Made by a program: the position numbers and the translations under genes. A stretch of 64,000 bases of DNA, from assembly GCF_921293095.1 (NCBI RefSeq), contig NC_060258.1:3782001-3846000 (forward strand), read 5' to 3'. Below, piece after piece: positions 49,101-58,477 of this stretch. The DNA is from Ischnura elegans (taxonomy: Eukaryota; Arthropoda; Insecta; Odonata; Coenagrionidae). Numbering within the stretch: position 1 is the stretch's first letter; every line of letters starts with the position of its first letter. Below the pieces are notes generated by a model. That model was not told the DNA's origin. It saw only the letters and a list, made by a program, of their open reading frames with translations, and did not search any database.

Positions 49101-52100
49101 ATCAATTCAAGTCACTAAAAATTGATATCTTTTGGCAATCCACTAGCATCGCAAACGTCAAACACCCCATTCAAAAATGGCACAGAAGGTTGAATCCCTA
49201 GCCTACACTATAAATTCCTGTTCGATTTCATCACAAAATCCAAATCTCCAACAATCCGATTCCTATGAACATCAATCTCTCATAAGGAATGAGATTTATG
49301 TAGTAGAATCTGGCTAGCAGCTACATCATGATGTCATGGTCATTCTGTCAGAGTACCAAATTAAAGAAAACTCAGTAATACTCTCAATTCTTTATCCCCT
49401 TCTGTTTGGTGGCAAACGGAAGTGAAAACCGTGTTTGTATGATCACAAAAAATATAACTGCTCAGTGCGGTGATGACGGCGAGCTCAATTGCTCAGTGAG
49501 TGAAGTTGGACTGTCAGTTTGGCAAAATACACCAAATGTGTCCATAGCATTTAATCATTCATTTTAACAACTTATTCATGAAGGCTCTTTTGTATTTCTA
49601 AATGACTGATCAGGTGATGGAAAATGCTGTAGGTTTCTACTCAGAGGTGTTGCCAATATTCCACAACAGAAAGACATTGTGCCCTAGAAAAAAGGAACTA
49701 TACAAGGCAAGAGTTAACTCACCAATTCATCAGTCATCAATGGGTCCGAGTTGTAATTTGAAATTCCAGCTGAATCTGTGTAGAGCACAGGATTATTCTC
49801 CTCACTGAGGTGATCTTGGTTCTCCTCTTTCACATGACACTAGAAGAGAAAAATGGGTGTCACTCGAAGGCAAAACAATAAAAACCTCATTTCCGCACAA
49901 AAAAGCTAAACAAAATAAGATCATTTGATAATAAAATCTTCTCTTTCACTTGCACACTTGCAGCCACCCAATCTGGCCAAAATCATTATAATTATTTTCA
50001 AAATGATTTGACATTAAACTCTATAAGATCACTGATTTAAAAAAAAATTGAAATCTTCTAGAAATAATTTCTTTTAAATCTAACAATAATATTAACTTAA
50101 AATAAAAAATTGTGGAAAATGTTTCAAAACTTTGAGTACCTAACAGCAGCAGAAAATTGAGTAAAAAATAATCAGGAACAGTTCACATCAACAACAATTG
50201 ATATTTTTTGGCAGTGCAAAATACTCATAAATTCTTGCTACTCACAGATCAAACTTCAGCATATAAATGCTCAACTAGGGAGGGGAGAGCTACGCCACCA
50301 ACATCACATAGTTAGAATGAGAGTATTGGCCACTTACAGTAAGGGCACAACAGTGGGAACGATACGTCGAGGTTCCACCGTACATTGAATTGCCTTCATC
50401 CTTTCTTCACCTAGGCTTATAAAAAGGATTCACAATAGTTAATGCTGGTTCCTCAGTTGAAATAATGGAGGATGATGGCTTGAACAAATAGAGGGCAATC
50501 ATGAGACACAGCCTTGTTATAGCCACCACTAATGGCTTGAACAGAGATTCGACAAGTGTATCCAAAATTATACTCCACGGGATAAGAGACATTTCTGTCT
50601 ACAGATTATCAATGCTGAACAACTGCTATTGACTGGCATGAAAATATTTGTGTGGTTCCACTTCCTGCCTCATGTGTCACTACTATAAAGAACAGCATCT
50701 GAAGGTTGCATTATGCCAGTGACTTCCCACAAAAACACTTAAATTTATAACAGACACACCCCCATTCCTCATACAACCGAGAAATTTGTAAAACTGGAGG
50801 TGATTAGACTCAGTTTTCACAGTGAATGAGAATATAACTTACCAAATTATCGTCCCTGGGCAATAAGCAGTCTGGCACAGGAAAGTATACTTCAGTCATT
50901 TTGTCTGAGCATGCGAACTCTGAAGTGTTTTCAATGACATCTTGAATGAAGTCCTTAGTCTCCACACAAGGCTCCGACTCCTCATCATCTGCCCCTCCTC
51001 CTTCAAAACTCTGCAGAAAAAGTAACATGGATAAACCTTTATCTCTTTAAAAACACATACATGGGATACTAAAATCATTTAGACGAAGAATGTTAAACAT
51101 ATTGCCTCTGTTATCATATCAAAATAGTCTGGTCTCTGCATGCCTGTTAATCAAATACTGAAAAGCTACAGCGCAAACTGAAAAAAATGACAGGAACATT
51201 TTGATATTCCAAGTTAACTCAGGCTCTTTTCTAATTATCTTAGGGGCCATGGAAGCTGCCCCTTCACAGCATAATACACGACAGAGAATGGAGATTATTT
51301 AGATGCATCATTTTTCTGTTTTTTTTTTCAAATCATGAGAAATCAAAAGAGGGACTAAATATTCAATTTTTTGCAGTTAAGAAAATGAATTCATCAAGTT
51401 TCTTATTCTTGCACTCAATTTGCTTCTGCATTTATCACTTTCGTAGTAGTAGCTGTTAAAAGGCCAAAATCACTATTTTTCCTTTTCTCGACAGTAGAAT
51501 CATGGGAAAAAACATGTGGAGTATGTTTTCAATGTATTTGTTATGTTCTCTTACCTCTTGTTAATATTCAAATATAAATTCTGGAAGAGAATACAGGGTG
51601 TAATATTTATGCAGAAAGAAAACAGGCCTCAAAATAATCTTCTCTTCCAAAACTATTTCATGACACATTTTTTTTAAATTACCCTGTTATTATTATCCTT
51701 AAAACATGCAAAACCAATTACACAGCAATTATGTATTACGCTTGAAACAAAGTTCCAACTGCCTGTCAATAGATGGCTAAAGCACTGATTGCTGGTCACT
51801 TTTGAACCACCAGAATAATCATATCTCAAGCTTCGACATTAGGTAAACAAACTGCTCAACAACCATGATGAATATGTCACGGCATTAGATACGTAGTGTT
51901 GAGAGAAGAGCACCATATAGTTAACCAAGATATGCTAAAAGAGAAACAATGTTACAAAATTGGTATCATTTCTTCAAAGACAATCATTTCAATGATGACA
52001 ACTGTCTAGGCGTAGAAAGGCCAAAACCTCAGATAAAATCAATTGGAGACATTGCTCAATGATCAATGCCATACTCAAGAAGAGACTGCTTTGTGTTTGG

Positions 52101-54789
52101 AGTTGCCCACCAAGCCATTTCCAAGGGATTGCATGCATTGGGAATTTAGTGTCAAGCAAGGAAGTTGTGTTCCCAATGATTCAACAGTAATTCTACAGCA
52201 TGAAATGCTGAACCTCACATTACAAAGCCAAGAACTTTAAACATTAATACCTCACTGGAAACACTCAAATGAATGTGCCGAACGCACAGATCAAATTCCC
52301 CAGACATTGAATCATCTGATTATTATTTGTTGCATTCAATATTACATGGTCTGGCAGATCAGCAGTTGCACTCAAATGAATACATTGAAAAATGGCTTCA
52401 TTCATGCCTAACCTCAAAAGATGAACACTTAAACTATTCCAGTATTCAATCTCTGCCACAATGATGGGGAAAAACTGCAGCTAGCAATGGACAACATCCT
52501 TCCTTTTACACCACACCCATAAGATATTCTAATAGCTACATTTCTATCATAGGGTGGGCAGATCCTTACTAATAAACCACAATTATAAGTTATTGATCAC
52601 ATCAACCATTAAAATACAAAATAAATACACATCATGAACTAAATCTTTAACTCTACAGTTACGTGAAACAGTTTATCACCACAGTTACTTGCGTAAGCTC
52701 AAATGTATTCCAAAAAGATCAGCAAAAAACATTAATTATTTCTTATGCACTAAGAAAATATTTCTGTCAACACACTCCAAACTCATTGCACATAATTGAT
52801 CCACAGATTAAAACAGCAACCCATTCCAAATATCACGCAATTAGTACAAAAAAATGTTATCAAAACAAATAAAAAGAGGTTTCAAGAGAATAGACATCAA
52901 AATAGATTGTAAGAATTAAGCTACTCTGAGCATGAATTCATAACCCTTCTTTACGTCGATAGCCCCAAAAAAAATTAAGAATGCAATAACCTTCCCCGGC
53001 ATGCATATCATAAAAAGAATTATCACAGGTTTTCCCTGGGTATAGATTCATTAAAGGTTACATGGGAATTCCACTGGGTCAGGTTCTCCAACTCTATCTT
53101 ACAACCAGCCAAAGTTTTGATGTACAAGTTGTCCATCTTCATCAGGGCACCTGGACAATTCGTCGAAATAGAAATGTCGGCCATGATGAAGTAGGAGAAT
53201 CTGAGAATTCTTGAGCATGCCATATTCTTCGCAAAGATTTTGAAGACTGTTATGAAGGATAAGCATCTGAGTACCTCAAAATGTATTTCCTAACACAGGA
53301 AACCCATGAACATATTTATGCTAAGGTCATATTTAAACTTGCTAACCATAAAATTTGTAGAAAACTTACAAGTTTTATAATGTATTTTTTTAGAAACAAA
53401 ATAGTTTATCCAAAAGATTGTGTAAAAAACTGTTTTTAGAGGCACAAATGCGAATAATTTTAATAAAGCCACTAACAGAAATGGTTTAAGCCAAATATGC
53501 TGTGATTTAAAAAATCAAAGTTGATGCAAATATGAAAATTATATTCCAATATTGGAAAATAGTATATAAAAACTAACTTAACAAATACAGAAAAGATATA
53601 CCACATCAAATTTCCTAATTTTATTTCAAATTTTACATTTTTGATGAAAATGTTTTCTGTGTTAATTTTTCCGGACTTTCACTATTTTAAATTATACATA
53701 ACCATAGCCTCGTGAGATCGTAGTTAAAGGTAAGGAAGATGCTCCGACCAAAAGAAAGATATTATGTTTACGTGCACATGTGACTTTATATGACAACGCA
53801 TTGACAAACTATTTTCTGGGTAATTCACAGGTTTAATTATTTTATTTTATCATCATAATTTCTGGTTCTCTGACACTTCAATCTTTAGCAGCAAATCGTC
53901 AGGGATTTTATTTGTTCACTTTAACATGCTCCGATTACCTAATCAAATACTTAAAAATGTAGCGTGGTATAGCGCAGTGGGTAGATTGCCTTTTTGAGTT
54001 GATAAATAGTGAGTTTGAATGCCATTCTCTCCTGGAATTCGTAGTTTAGCACACACTTAATTTCACTAGATGACAAAATGTCTTCAATCGTCGCCATTGT
54101 AACACAAACAGCAACATTAATAGGACCTTGCCAACGATTGACGGATAGGGAAAAACCAAATTTACGGGAAATTGGACTTGTTACACTTTACCGTAAACCG
54201 ATTCGCAAAATGTATCTTTCTTGATTCCTACTGTTGTCGACATAAACCAAAGAGTTTCACCTTTCACTCTGCAATACTTGTACTACACCAGTCTTCAAAT
54301 AAGAAATTCCGATAAGTACTCACCCTGATGCAACTTTTTCTAAGAACTGCGTCTGATTTTAAACAAATCTTCTTGAAAACACTGAATTCCGTAAGTTTCT
54401 TCAAACACGGTGGACACATGGTAGTGGGCAGGCCATCTCCCACAGCAATCTGAGATATTAATAAACAACTTGAACATCAACAGTTTGGAATTAAATCATA
54501 AAATGAAGTAAGCACCATTGTCATAAAATCGAACACACTTACACGTAAACCGACAAAATCATCTAAGGCATTATTCACAGTTATTTTGTTACATTTGAAG
54601 TGAATTTGATGTGCTACTTACTTGTAAACCAACTAAATCATATAGGGCATCCTTTACAGTTATTTTGCATGCTACATTCGAAGTGAATATGCTGTAATAA
54701 CAATCATGATTTTTCCTACAAAGTCTGCAAAGGTCTATTTCTGGATTCCTATCTGAAGATTCCGTGAAAATCCCGATGCTACGACTCAT
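38317..54789 (-). CDS. ZAD-domain C2H2 zinc-finger protein, nine exons
   Basis: Probable nuclear DNA-binding transcription regulator of the ZAD-ZNF family. Coding exons, in transcript order: 54622-54789, 54324-54449, 50843-51010, 49723-49839, 48513-48647, 46887-47012, 44971-45126, 41523-41595, 38317-40157. They sum to 2910 nt, 969 codons plus TAA, with no internal stop; all introns are GT-AG. Residues 1-98 form the ZAD, with zinc ligands Cys21, Cys24, Cys68 and Cys71. Residues 99-356 are acidic and Ser-rich, a flexible linker. Exon 9 carries one isolated finger (about 489-509), one degenerate finger (about 606-627) and 12 tandem fingers from about 635 to the end. The start is the first ATG before the ZAD, with A at -3. 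ZADs are known as dimerisation domains; DNA target and function are unknown here. The stop falls inside the finger array, so the protein may be truncated relative to its ancestor. Confidence 0.88.
40158..41522 (-). other. Intron 8 of the zinc-finger gene
   Basis: 1365 bp, GT-AG, phase 1, AT-rich. No element is recognised. Confidence 0.6.
41523..41595 (-). CDS. ZAD zinc-finger gene, coding exon 8 (short linker exon)
   Basis: 73 nt between acceptor CTTTCAG and donor GTAAGT. It adds 24 codons plus one base, so the following intron is phase 1; the leftover G joins AT of exon 9 to give Asp. It encodes PTSAENGELIQKQTMAMDS and on. This phase shift is the only one in the gene and is exactly matched by exon 9. 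Confidence 0.78.
41840..42311 (-). mobile_element. Penelope-like retroelement remnant (reverse transcriptase)
   Basis: The minus-strand frame 42093-42311 contains FFIGRHYKQLESVDMG and MGSPLSPILAEI, the RT block just before the catalytic centre in Penelope-like elements. Further along, across stops, YRYVDNVF marks the next RT block, then a FCMEVEKEG-like segment. It lies in intron 7 of the zinc-finger gene, on the same strand. It is degenerate, and the GIY-YIG part is not found. Confidence 0.7.
43884..43962. mobile_element. Solo pogo/Tigger-like terminal sequence
   Basis: It reads GAGTGAAAATCATGCACGG, then a GGATAATCGGGAGTCTGCT end. The same words in reverse form about half of the satellite monomer (CTGATTATCCGG, TTATCCGTGCATGAG). 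Confidence 0.5.
44106..44724. mobile_element. hAT-like MITE, family 1, copy 2
   Basis: About 619 bp with ends AGGGTTCCCGGTC and GAGAGGGAACCCTG and TTCACGG repeats at both sides. It is colinear with 7386-7984 and lies in intron 7 of the zinc-finger gene. No transposase. Confidence 0.62.
44743..44848. mobile_element. hAT-like element, family 2, left end only
   Basis: TAGGGTTGGACGGATCC through GATCCAAATGCATTTTA matches 18917-19015, then homology stops. Confidence 0.5.
44862..44921. mobile_element. Solo pogo/Tigger-like terminal sequence
   Basis: GAGCGAGAGTGAAAATCATG, CACGGATAATCCGC, CCGGATAATCGTGAGTCTGC and a final TG before TA. It is in direct orientation to the copy at 43884 and close to the satellite monomer in reverse complement. 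Confidence 0.5.
44971..45126 (-). CDS. ZAD zinc-finger gene, coding exon 7 (very acidic linker)
   Basis: 52 codons, phase 0. The acceptor is TTGACAG. The donor is taken as GTAAGT after GTG; a GTGGTA three bases earlier is a weaker alternative that would drop one Val and keep frame. The peptide is strongly acidic (EEYDEEESF, ESDSDEGDE), a composition common between ZAD and finger regions. Confidence 0.8.
45252..45739. mobile_element. MITE with ~75-bp terminal inverted repeats
   Basis: The left arm GCATTTAAAG...TTTATGAATTTTTGATTTATTG is repeated inverted at about 45660-45739. Both sides abut TTA, a possible 3-bp target duplication as in Harbinger-type elements. It sits in intron 6 of the zinc-finger gene. 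Confidence 0.6.
46887..47012 (-). CDS. ZAD zinc-finger gene, coding exon 6 (linker)
   Basis: 42 codons, phase 0, between acceptor ATGTTGCAG and donor GTATGT. The encoded peptide (PNTLTAFQGEKVEAQ and on) is hydrophilic with a short amphipathic end. No domain is recognised; the frame and phase match the neighbouring exons. Confidence 0.77.
48105..48400 (+). mobile_element. LINE remnant (C-terminal ORF2)
   Basis: The plus-strand reading, across shifts, gives KSRLEAFKMCRSRRLPKI then LIGHLIRCDGLINTIVGQKG and FLMGQVIKDIKKAIYMKR. These are the order and spacing of the conserved tail of non-LTR retrotransposon ORF2 proteins. It is degenerate and antisense in an intron of the zinc-finger gene. Confidence 0.65.
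48513..48647 (-). CDS. ZAD zinc-finger gene, coding exon 5 (acidic linker)
   Basis: 45 codons, phase 0, between acceptor CCAATAG and donor GTAATA. The peptide includes VKEDQISDDEEG, an acidic stretch with a possible sumoylation-like VKED sequence; that reading is only a guess from the motif. Its donor is the weakest in the gene. Confidence 0.77.
49723..49839 (-). CDS. ZAD zinc-finger gene, coding exon 4 (acidic linker)
   Basis: 39 codons, phase 0, between acceptor TCTTCTAG and donor GTGAGT. The peptide starts CHVKEENQDH and is polar and acidic, as expected for the linker between ZAD and fingers. No domain is recognised. Confidence 0.78.
50843..51010 (-). CDS. ZAD zinc-finger gene, coding exon 3 (acidic linker)
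   Basis: 56 codons, phase 0, with acceptor TTTTTCTGCAG and donor GTAAGT. The peptide is acidic (GGGADDEESE, then a Glu/Asp-rich stretch) with no recognised domain. A 3.3-kb intron separates it from the ZAD exons; that intron holds a mariner fossil near 52.05-52.50 kb and a SINE-like piece near 54.0 kb. Confidence 0.8.
52050..52500 (+). mobile_element. mariner transposase fossil
   Basis: One frame, with stops, gives NAEPHITK and then SLETLK, followed by HRSNSPDIESSDYYLLHS, EYIEKWLHSC and LPQ-WGK. This is the order of the mariner HDNARPH, YSPDLAPSDYHLF and C-terminal blocks. It is highly decayed and lies in intron 2 of the zinc-finger gene, antisense. Confidence 0.68.
53955..54055 (+). mobile_element. 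Possible tRNA-derived SINE head
   Basis: GTGGTATAGCGCAGTGGGTAG resembles an A box and GAGTTTGAATGCC a B box at about the right spacing. The cloverleaf is poor, so it is not a functional tRNA. Confidence 0.35.
54324..54449 (-). CDS. ZAD zinc-finger gene, coding exon 2 (second half of ZAD)
   Basis: 42 codons, phase 0, from a TCAG acceptor to a GTGAGT donor. It carries the second ZAD cysteine pair (MCPPC) preceded by the family's GDGLP motif and followed by an alpha-helical LKKLTEF segment. Intron 1 upstream is only 172 bp and contains a damaged duplicate of the end of exon 1. Confidence 0.88.
54535..54610 (-). pseudogene. Damaged duplicate of the 3' end of ZAD exon 1, inside intron 1
   Basis: On the minus strand this stretch repeats the last 70 or so bases of exon 1, including the GTAAGT donor, about 79 bases further on. 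Compared with the exon it has a 4-base deletion after the TSNV codons, so the frame is lost. It is a local tandem duplication; the leftover donor could be a cryptic splice site. Confidence 0.75.
54622..54789 (-). CDS. ZAD zinc-finger gene, coding exon 1 (first half of ZAD)
   Basis: 56 codons, phase 0, ending at a GTAAGT donor after the motif DLVGLQ. It contains the first ZAD cysteine pair in CRLCRK and the hallmark YYSIFTSN stretch. The ATG at 54789 is preceded by AAAC, a reasonable initiation context. Splitting the ZAD after this motif agrees exactly with the split in the paralogous plus-strand copy at 55834-56022. Confidence 0.88.
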
Positions 54790-54826
54790 GTTTTCGATTC
54801 AAACTCTTATTCACTTTTTAAATCAG

Positions 54827-55046
54827 GTTTATCGTCAAAGAAATCATCTACTCAGTATTGACAAAGATCACAAATTCCAACAAGGAAACTACATTGACTA
54901 AGATGCTGAGTGAAAATAAAATACTTAAGAATGCTCAACGAAAGGAACACAGAATCCAACAAATGATGAATCGACGGAAAGATATATCACGACTCAATAG
55001 CATGGATCGAGAAAATTTTCAACAATTTATGACACTCGTTATGTAG
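54827..55046 (+). CDS. Possible 3'-terminal exon or short gene, head-to-head with the ZAD gene
   Basis: An open frame from a CTTTTTAAATCAG acceptor-like site to TAG. It includes KITNSNKETTLTK, KNAQRKEHRIQQMMNRRK and DRENFQQF: Lys/Arg/Gln/Asn-rich and probably helical. AATAAA at about 55226 could be its polyadenylation signal. It begins only about 40 bases from the minus-strand ATG, so it would overlap that gene's 5' UTR. I do not recognise the product, and it may be chance. Confidence 0.22.
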
Positions 55047-55833
55047 TCTTTGGACAGGCATTCACGACAAAATTAATCCACAACGCCACAACGTTCACTT
55101 GTCACATGTATTCAACCTCAGCATAGAACCCATGATTTTTAGTTGCTATTTTATCCGCCAATAGCACAGCTATAGTGCAGGCCAAACACCCGTGTTTGAA
55201 GAGTATTTTCTTTCCATTTCAAAAAATAAAGGACAATTTCCTTTAAAATTCATCAAATTTTTGATTAATTGTAGTGTAAAAATGTTTGGTTAAAAGTTAT
55301 TCACTCAACTGGCCGAAAACGAAATTAAAGCCCAACTTCGGCGTCCACAAGGTCAGATTAAATCTCCAGTCTTTAAATATGAGAAAGAGTTCAAAATTCT
55401 TTAATGTAGAATTTAAAAAAATTAAAAAAAATTTTTTTTTCAAATAATACATAAAACAAGCACAATATATCACTAACTGTTGGAAATGTTTCATTTTTCG
55501 ATTTTTGGCCTGTTGTATACGCAATCCTCTAGCGGTGCAATACGCAAACGAAGTCCAGGTTTGTAAGGTAATCGTTCCTTACCTGGTCAGTTAAGTTTTA
55601 GGGCGTCAATGAGCATGGAGTTCGTGTGTGGTATTTGCTGCCTATCTGTTGAAATGCGATTTATTTTTGACGTCCTATGTAAATGTGAGTTTTTCATGCA
55701 CTTTTCCTTTATTATTATCAAGTTTTTGCGTTGGCATAAGTCATAGAAATGAACGTAATGTATTAGAAATTTATAAATAACTGAGTGCTGTGTGGATGGT
55801 TTGTTTGGGGAGTGAACTGGTTTTACAGATAGA

Positions 55834-56272
55834 ATGAGTTATTGCGTTGAAAATGGGTGTATTACCACTGGGAATTTATCTGAGTCTTCAGAAAGGAATT
55901 CTGAGGGTACTCCGTGCAGACGTTGCATGAAGAAAAATGATTATTGTTACAACATATTCTTTTCAATTGATGGAAGCCATATAACTTGAAAGGATGCCTT
56001 AGGCGATTTTGTTGACTTACAAGTAAGGGAGGGTTTTATTGATGTCCTTAGTTATTGTTTTATTCCGTGGTATGGGCATGTTTTCCATAGCAAGTCTGAA
56101 ATCTCTTGCGCACATGTTTTCATTCCTTTCGTAGGTTGCTGTTGTAGATGGCCTGCCTGCCACTATATGCCCACTGTGCTTGAAAAAGCTCATCGAAGTC
56201 AATGATTTCAGAAATATTTGTCATGAATCGGACGCAGAACTGACCAAATTTTCGTGTAGAAATAACCTCAGG
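55834..56272 (+). pseudogene. Divergent paralogous ZAD copy A (exons 1 and 2), in-frame TGA
   Basis: Exon 1 is 55834-56022 (63 codons, donor GTAAGG); exon 2 is 56135-56272 (46 codons, acceptor TTTCGTAG, donor GTGAGT). Both are phase 0, like the intact minus-strand gene. Exon 1 begins ATG-AGT and contains SESSERNSEGTPC and CRRCMKKNDYCYNIF, then KDALGDFVDLQ at the donor. Exon 2 reads VVDGLPATICPLCLKKL and on to NNLR. All four ZAD cysteines are kept, but codon 52 is TGA (55987-55989), where the paralog has Val. No finger exon is found downstream in the window. It is best called a pseudogene; a sequence error at the TGA is the alternative. Confidence 0.78.
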
Positions 56273-56479
56273 GTGAGTGCATCTTATTTAATTTCATTGG
56301 AAGCCTCGTGTAACTTTCAAATAATGTGAAATCATTTACGTAACCAGATATTAACTTGTTCGTGTTAACTTACCGTGTAGCCCGGACTTAATCGTTTAAA
56401 GTTCATATAGACTGGAATGAAATTTCTGATAAATGTTTGTACTTGTGGTTTCAACAGATTATAGTAATAACTTGAAAAT

Positions 56480-56760
56480 GTAATTAATTGTGTAAACGAT
56501 TACGAAGTATACTACGGGCAATGTATTTTTTTGCACGGTACATCAACACGTACGCGTTAATGTCTAAAAGTATGAACGCGAGAATGAACGCCAAAATACA
56601 CCGTGTAACCACACAACTTGTGCGAATGCATGCACAGAAAATAGAACTTGTTCTTATTTGGTTTATGCATTCGTGCATGTACCATTCTGGTTCACAAAAA
56701 TTATTCACGAAAACGTACATTATCTCATACCTGTTAATGCATCGTGTAAACAGGCCTTAA
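56480..56760. mobile_element. MITE with CCTGTTTACACGATGC-type ends, copy 1
   Basis: The right end reads TGCATCGTGTAAACAGGCC then TTAA; the left end is weaker. The interior ACACAACTTGTGCG, AGAAAATAGA and CCATTCTGG blocks recur in order at 57693-57937. The overlapping open frames on both strands are by-products. Confidence 0.5.
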
Positions 56761-57692
56761 TGCTTAGTGTCTGCATCAATGAATTACATGAAAAATAAAC
56801 TGAAAGCACTTCTTATTAGAGAGCAAAACTTAATGTAGCACTAAATTTGTTAGTTAACAATATTGAATGTTATGAAAGGACCTCGCCAATGATCGACGGA
56901 GCAGTGAAAAAAGTCCAATTTCCCGCATAGTGTTTCCGAATCCTGACGAAGCATCAATTAACTCGCAGTTGGTGCCTCAATGGCGACGACCGAAGTCGCT
57001 ATTTTGGTAGAACCAAGTGTTTACAATTCAATCAGTCATGAAAGTGAATAATTTGAATTTACCAATGACCAACTCATAACACATATCAATGAACGTGAAG
57101 AATTTTGATGAACATGTTCTTAAATGTATTTCCTTTGCTTCTTACCTCCTCATTGCTTTTACAACAGAATAATTCAGCTGCAAAAAATTTCACATTAGGC
57201 ATTTCAACATATCGATTTAAATATTTAAAACAAGTTGAGAAAAGTAATTTGACACACCTGGCTATTTACTGCACCTGTTTGTTCCTATGTTACAATATTA
57301 TATACGAATGCATTTTTTATATTTGCTTTGTAACCTTTTTCGTTTGATTTGATACTCTTTTATTTTCTAACATTATATATGTCAGATGGTTACCAAAAAA
57401 ATTATGTGCTCGCGTATAAAAATGTTTATTCAAATAATTTTTTGTTTAATAACGTTTTATGTACATAATATTGGTGCTGTCAAAAATGAAAGTGTGGTTT
57501 ACATTTATTGCTGGGGGAAAATGGGCTCATTCCTATAGGTATGTTATTTCTAAGAGATATTTTTGCTGTGAAATACTATTTTTTATGTATTTAGATGTTT
57601 TTCCTATGCAAGAGTCCTCATTATTCTCGCAGGGCATATTAAATTCTGTAGTGCTTTTAAAATCAGTATATGTCGTTGCTTTACCGTTCCTG

Positions 57693-57937
57693 CTTAAAGG
57701 TCTGTTTACTCCATGCATTTACCTGTACTAGTTATTATCTAAATATATATACCTATGAATGTAAACAAAAATGCGCTGTGTAACGACACAACTTGTGTGG
57801 ATGCATGAATAGAAAATAGATCCTGTTCTGATATGGTCAACGCATATGTACACATTCCATTCTGGTCTGCTAAAGTCGTTCATACATTCACTCAATAACT
57901 TGTATATGTTTATGTGTGGTTTAAACAGGTGTTAAAA
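57693..57937. mobile_element. Same MITE family, copy 2
   Basis: It starts TTAAAGGTCTGTTTACTCC and ends GTTTAAACAGGTGTTAAAA. The core matches copy 1 (ACACAACTTGTGTGGATGCAT). Confidence 0.5.
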
Positions 57938-58477
57938 ATGTGAGGTGATGAATTTGATTCTCGTGATATATTTTTTTGCCTTCTTTTATGGAAACGCTTA
58001 TTATTTGTACATGTAAGTTTTTTTTTAGAATTGGACTCATGGATTAGAGAATGGGATGTGTTTTATTTTATTGATCCATTTTGTTTAATTAATTTTGAGT
58101 ACATGGAAAATTGTTTGTTTTTAAATGTGTTACACTCAAAGCTTAGGTTATTTCCAGAATCATATTTGCGCCCATTTTTTGAGGTTTATTTACTGATGAA
58201 ATGTGGTTTTTTTATAGATCAGTTTTGTTTATTTAATTTGGAGTACATGAAAAAATAATTGTCATACAGATTGCAATGAACTACTTGAACGGGTAAGTCT
58301 TTTTTCTAGGATATTTTGTGATATTTAGCAATTTTATTTTAATGACCATGTTCGTGGGCTGTTCTAAGTATTAGTGGAGAATGACTTCGTTGAAGGAACA
58401 ATTAGTGATAGTTCATGTAGCAATCAGTGAGTCCAAGAGATACTTCATGGCTTCCACTTGGTCACATTTCATCTATG

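Noticed and set aside
53955..54055. Functional tRNA gene
   Set aside because: A- and B-box-like words are present but stems do not pair well; a SINE remnant fits better.
55987..55989. TGA as selenocysteine codon in ZAD copy A
   Set aside because: The residue is Val in the paralog and is not a redox site; a nonsense mutation is simpler.
56484..56760. Overlapping open frames on both strands
   Set aside because: The segment is one copy of a MITE repeated at 57693-57937, where the frames are not kept.
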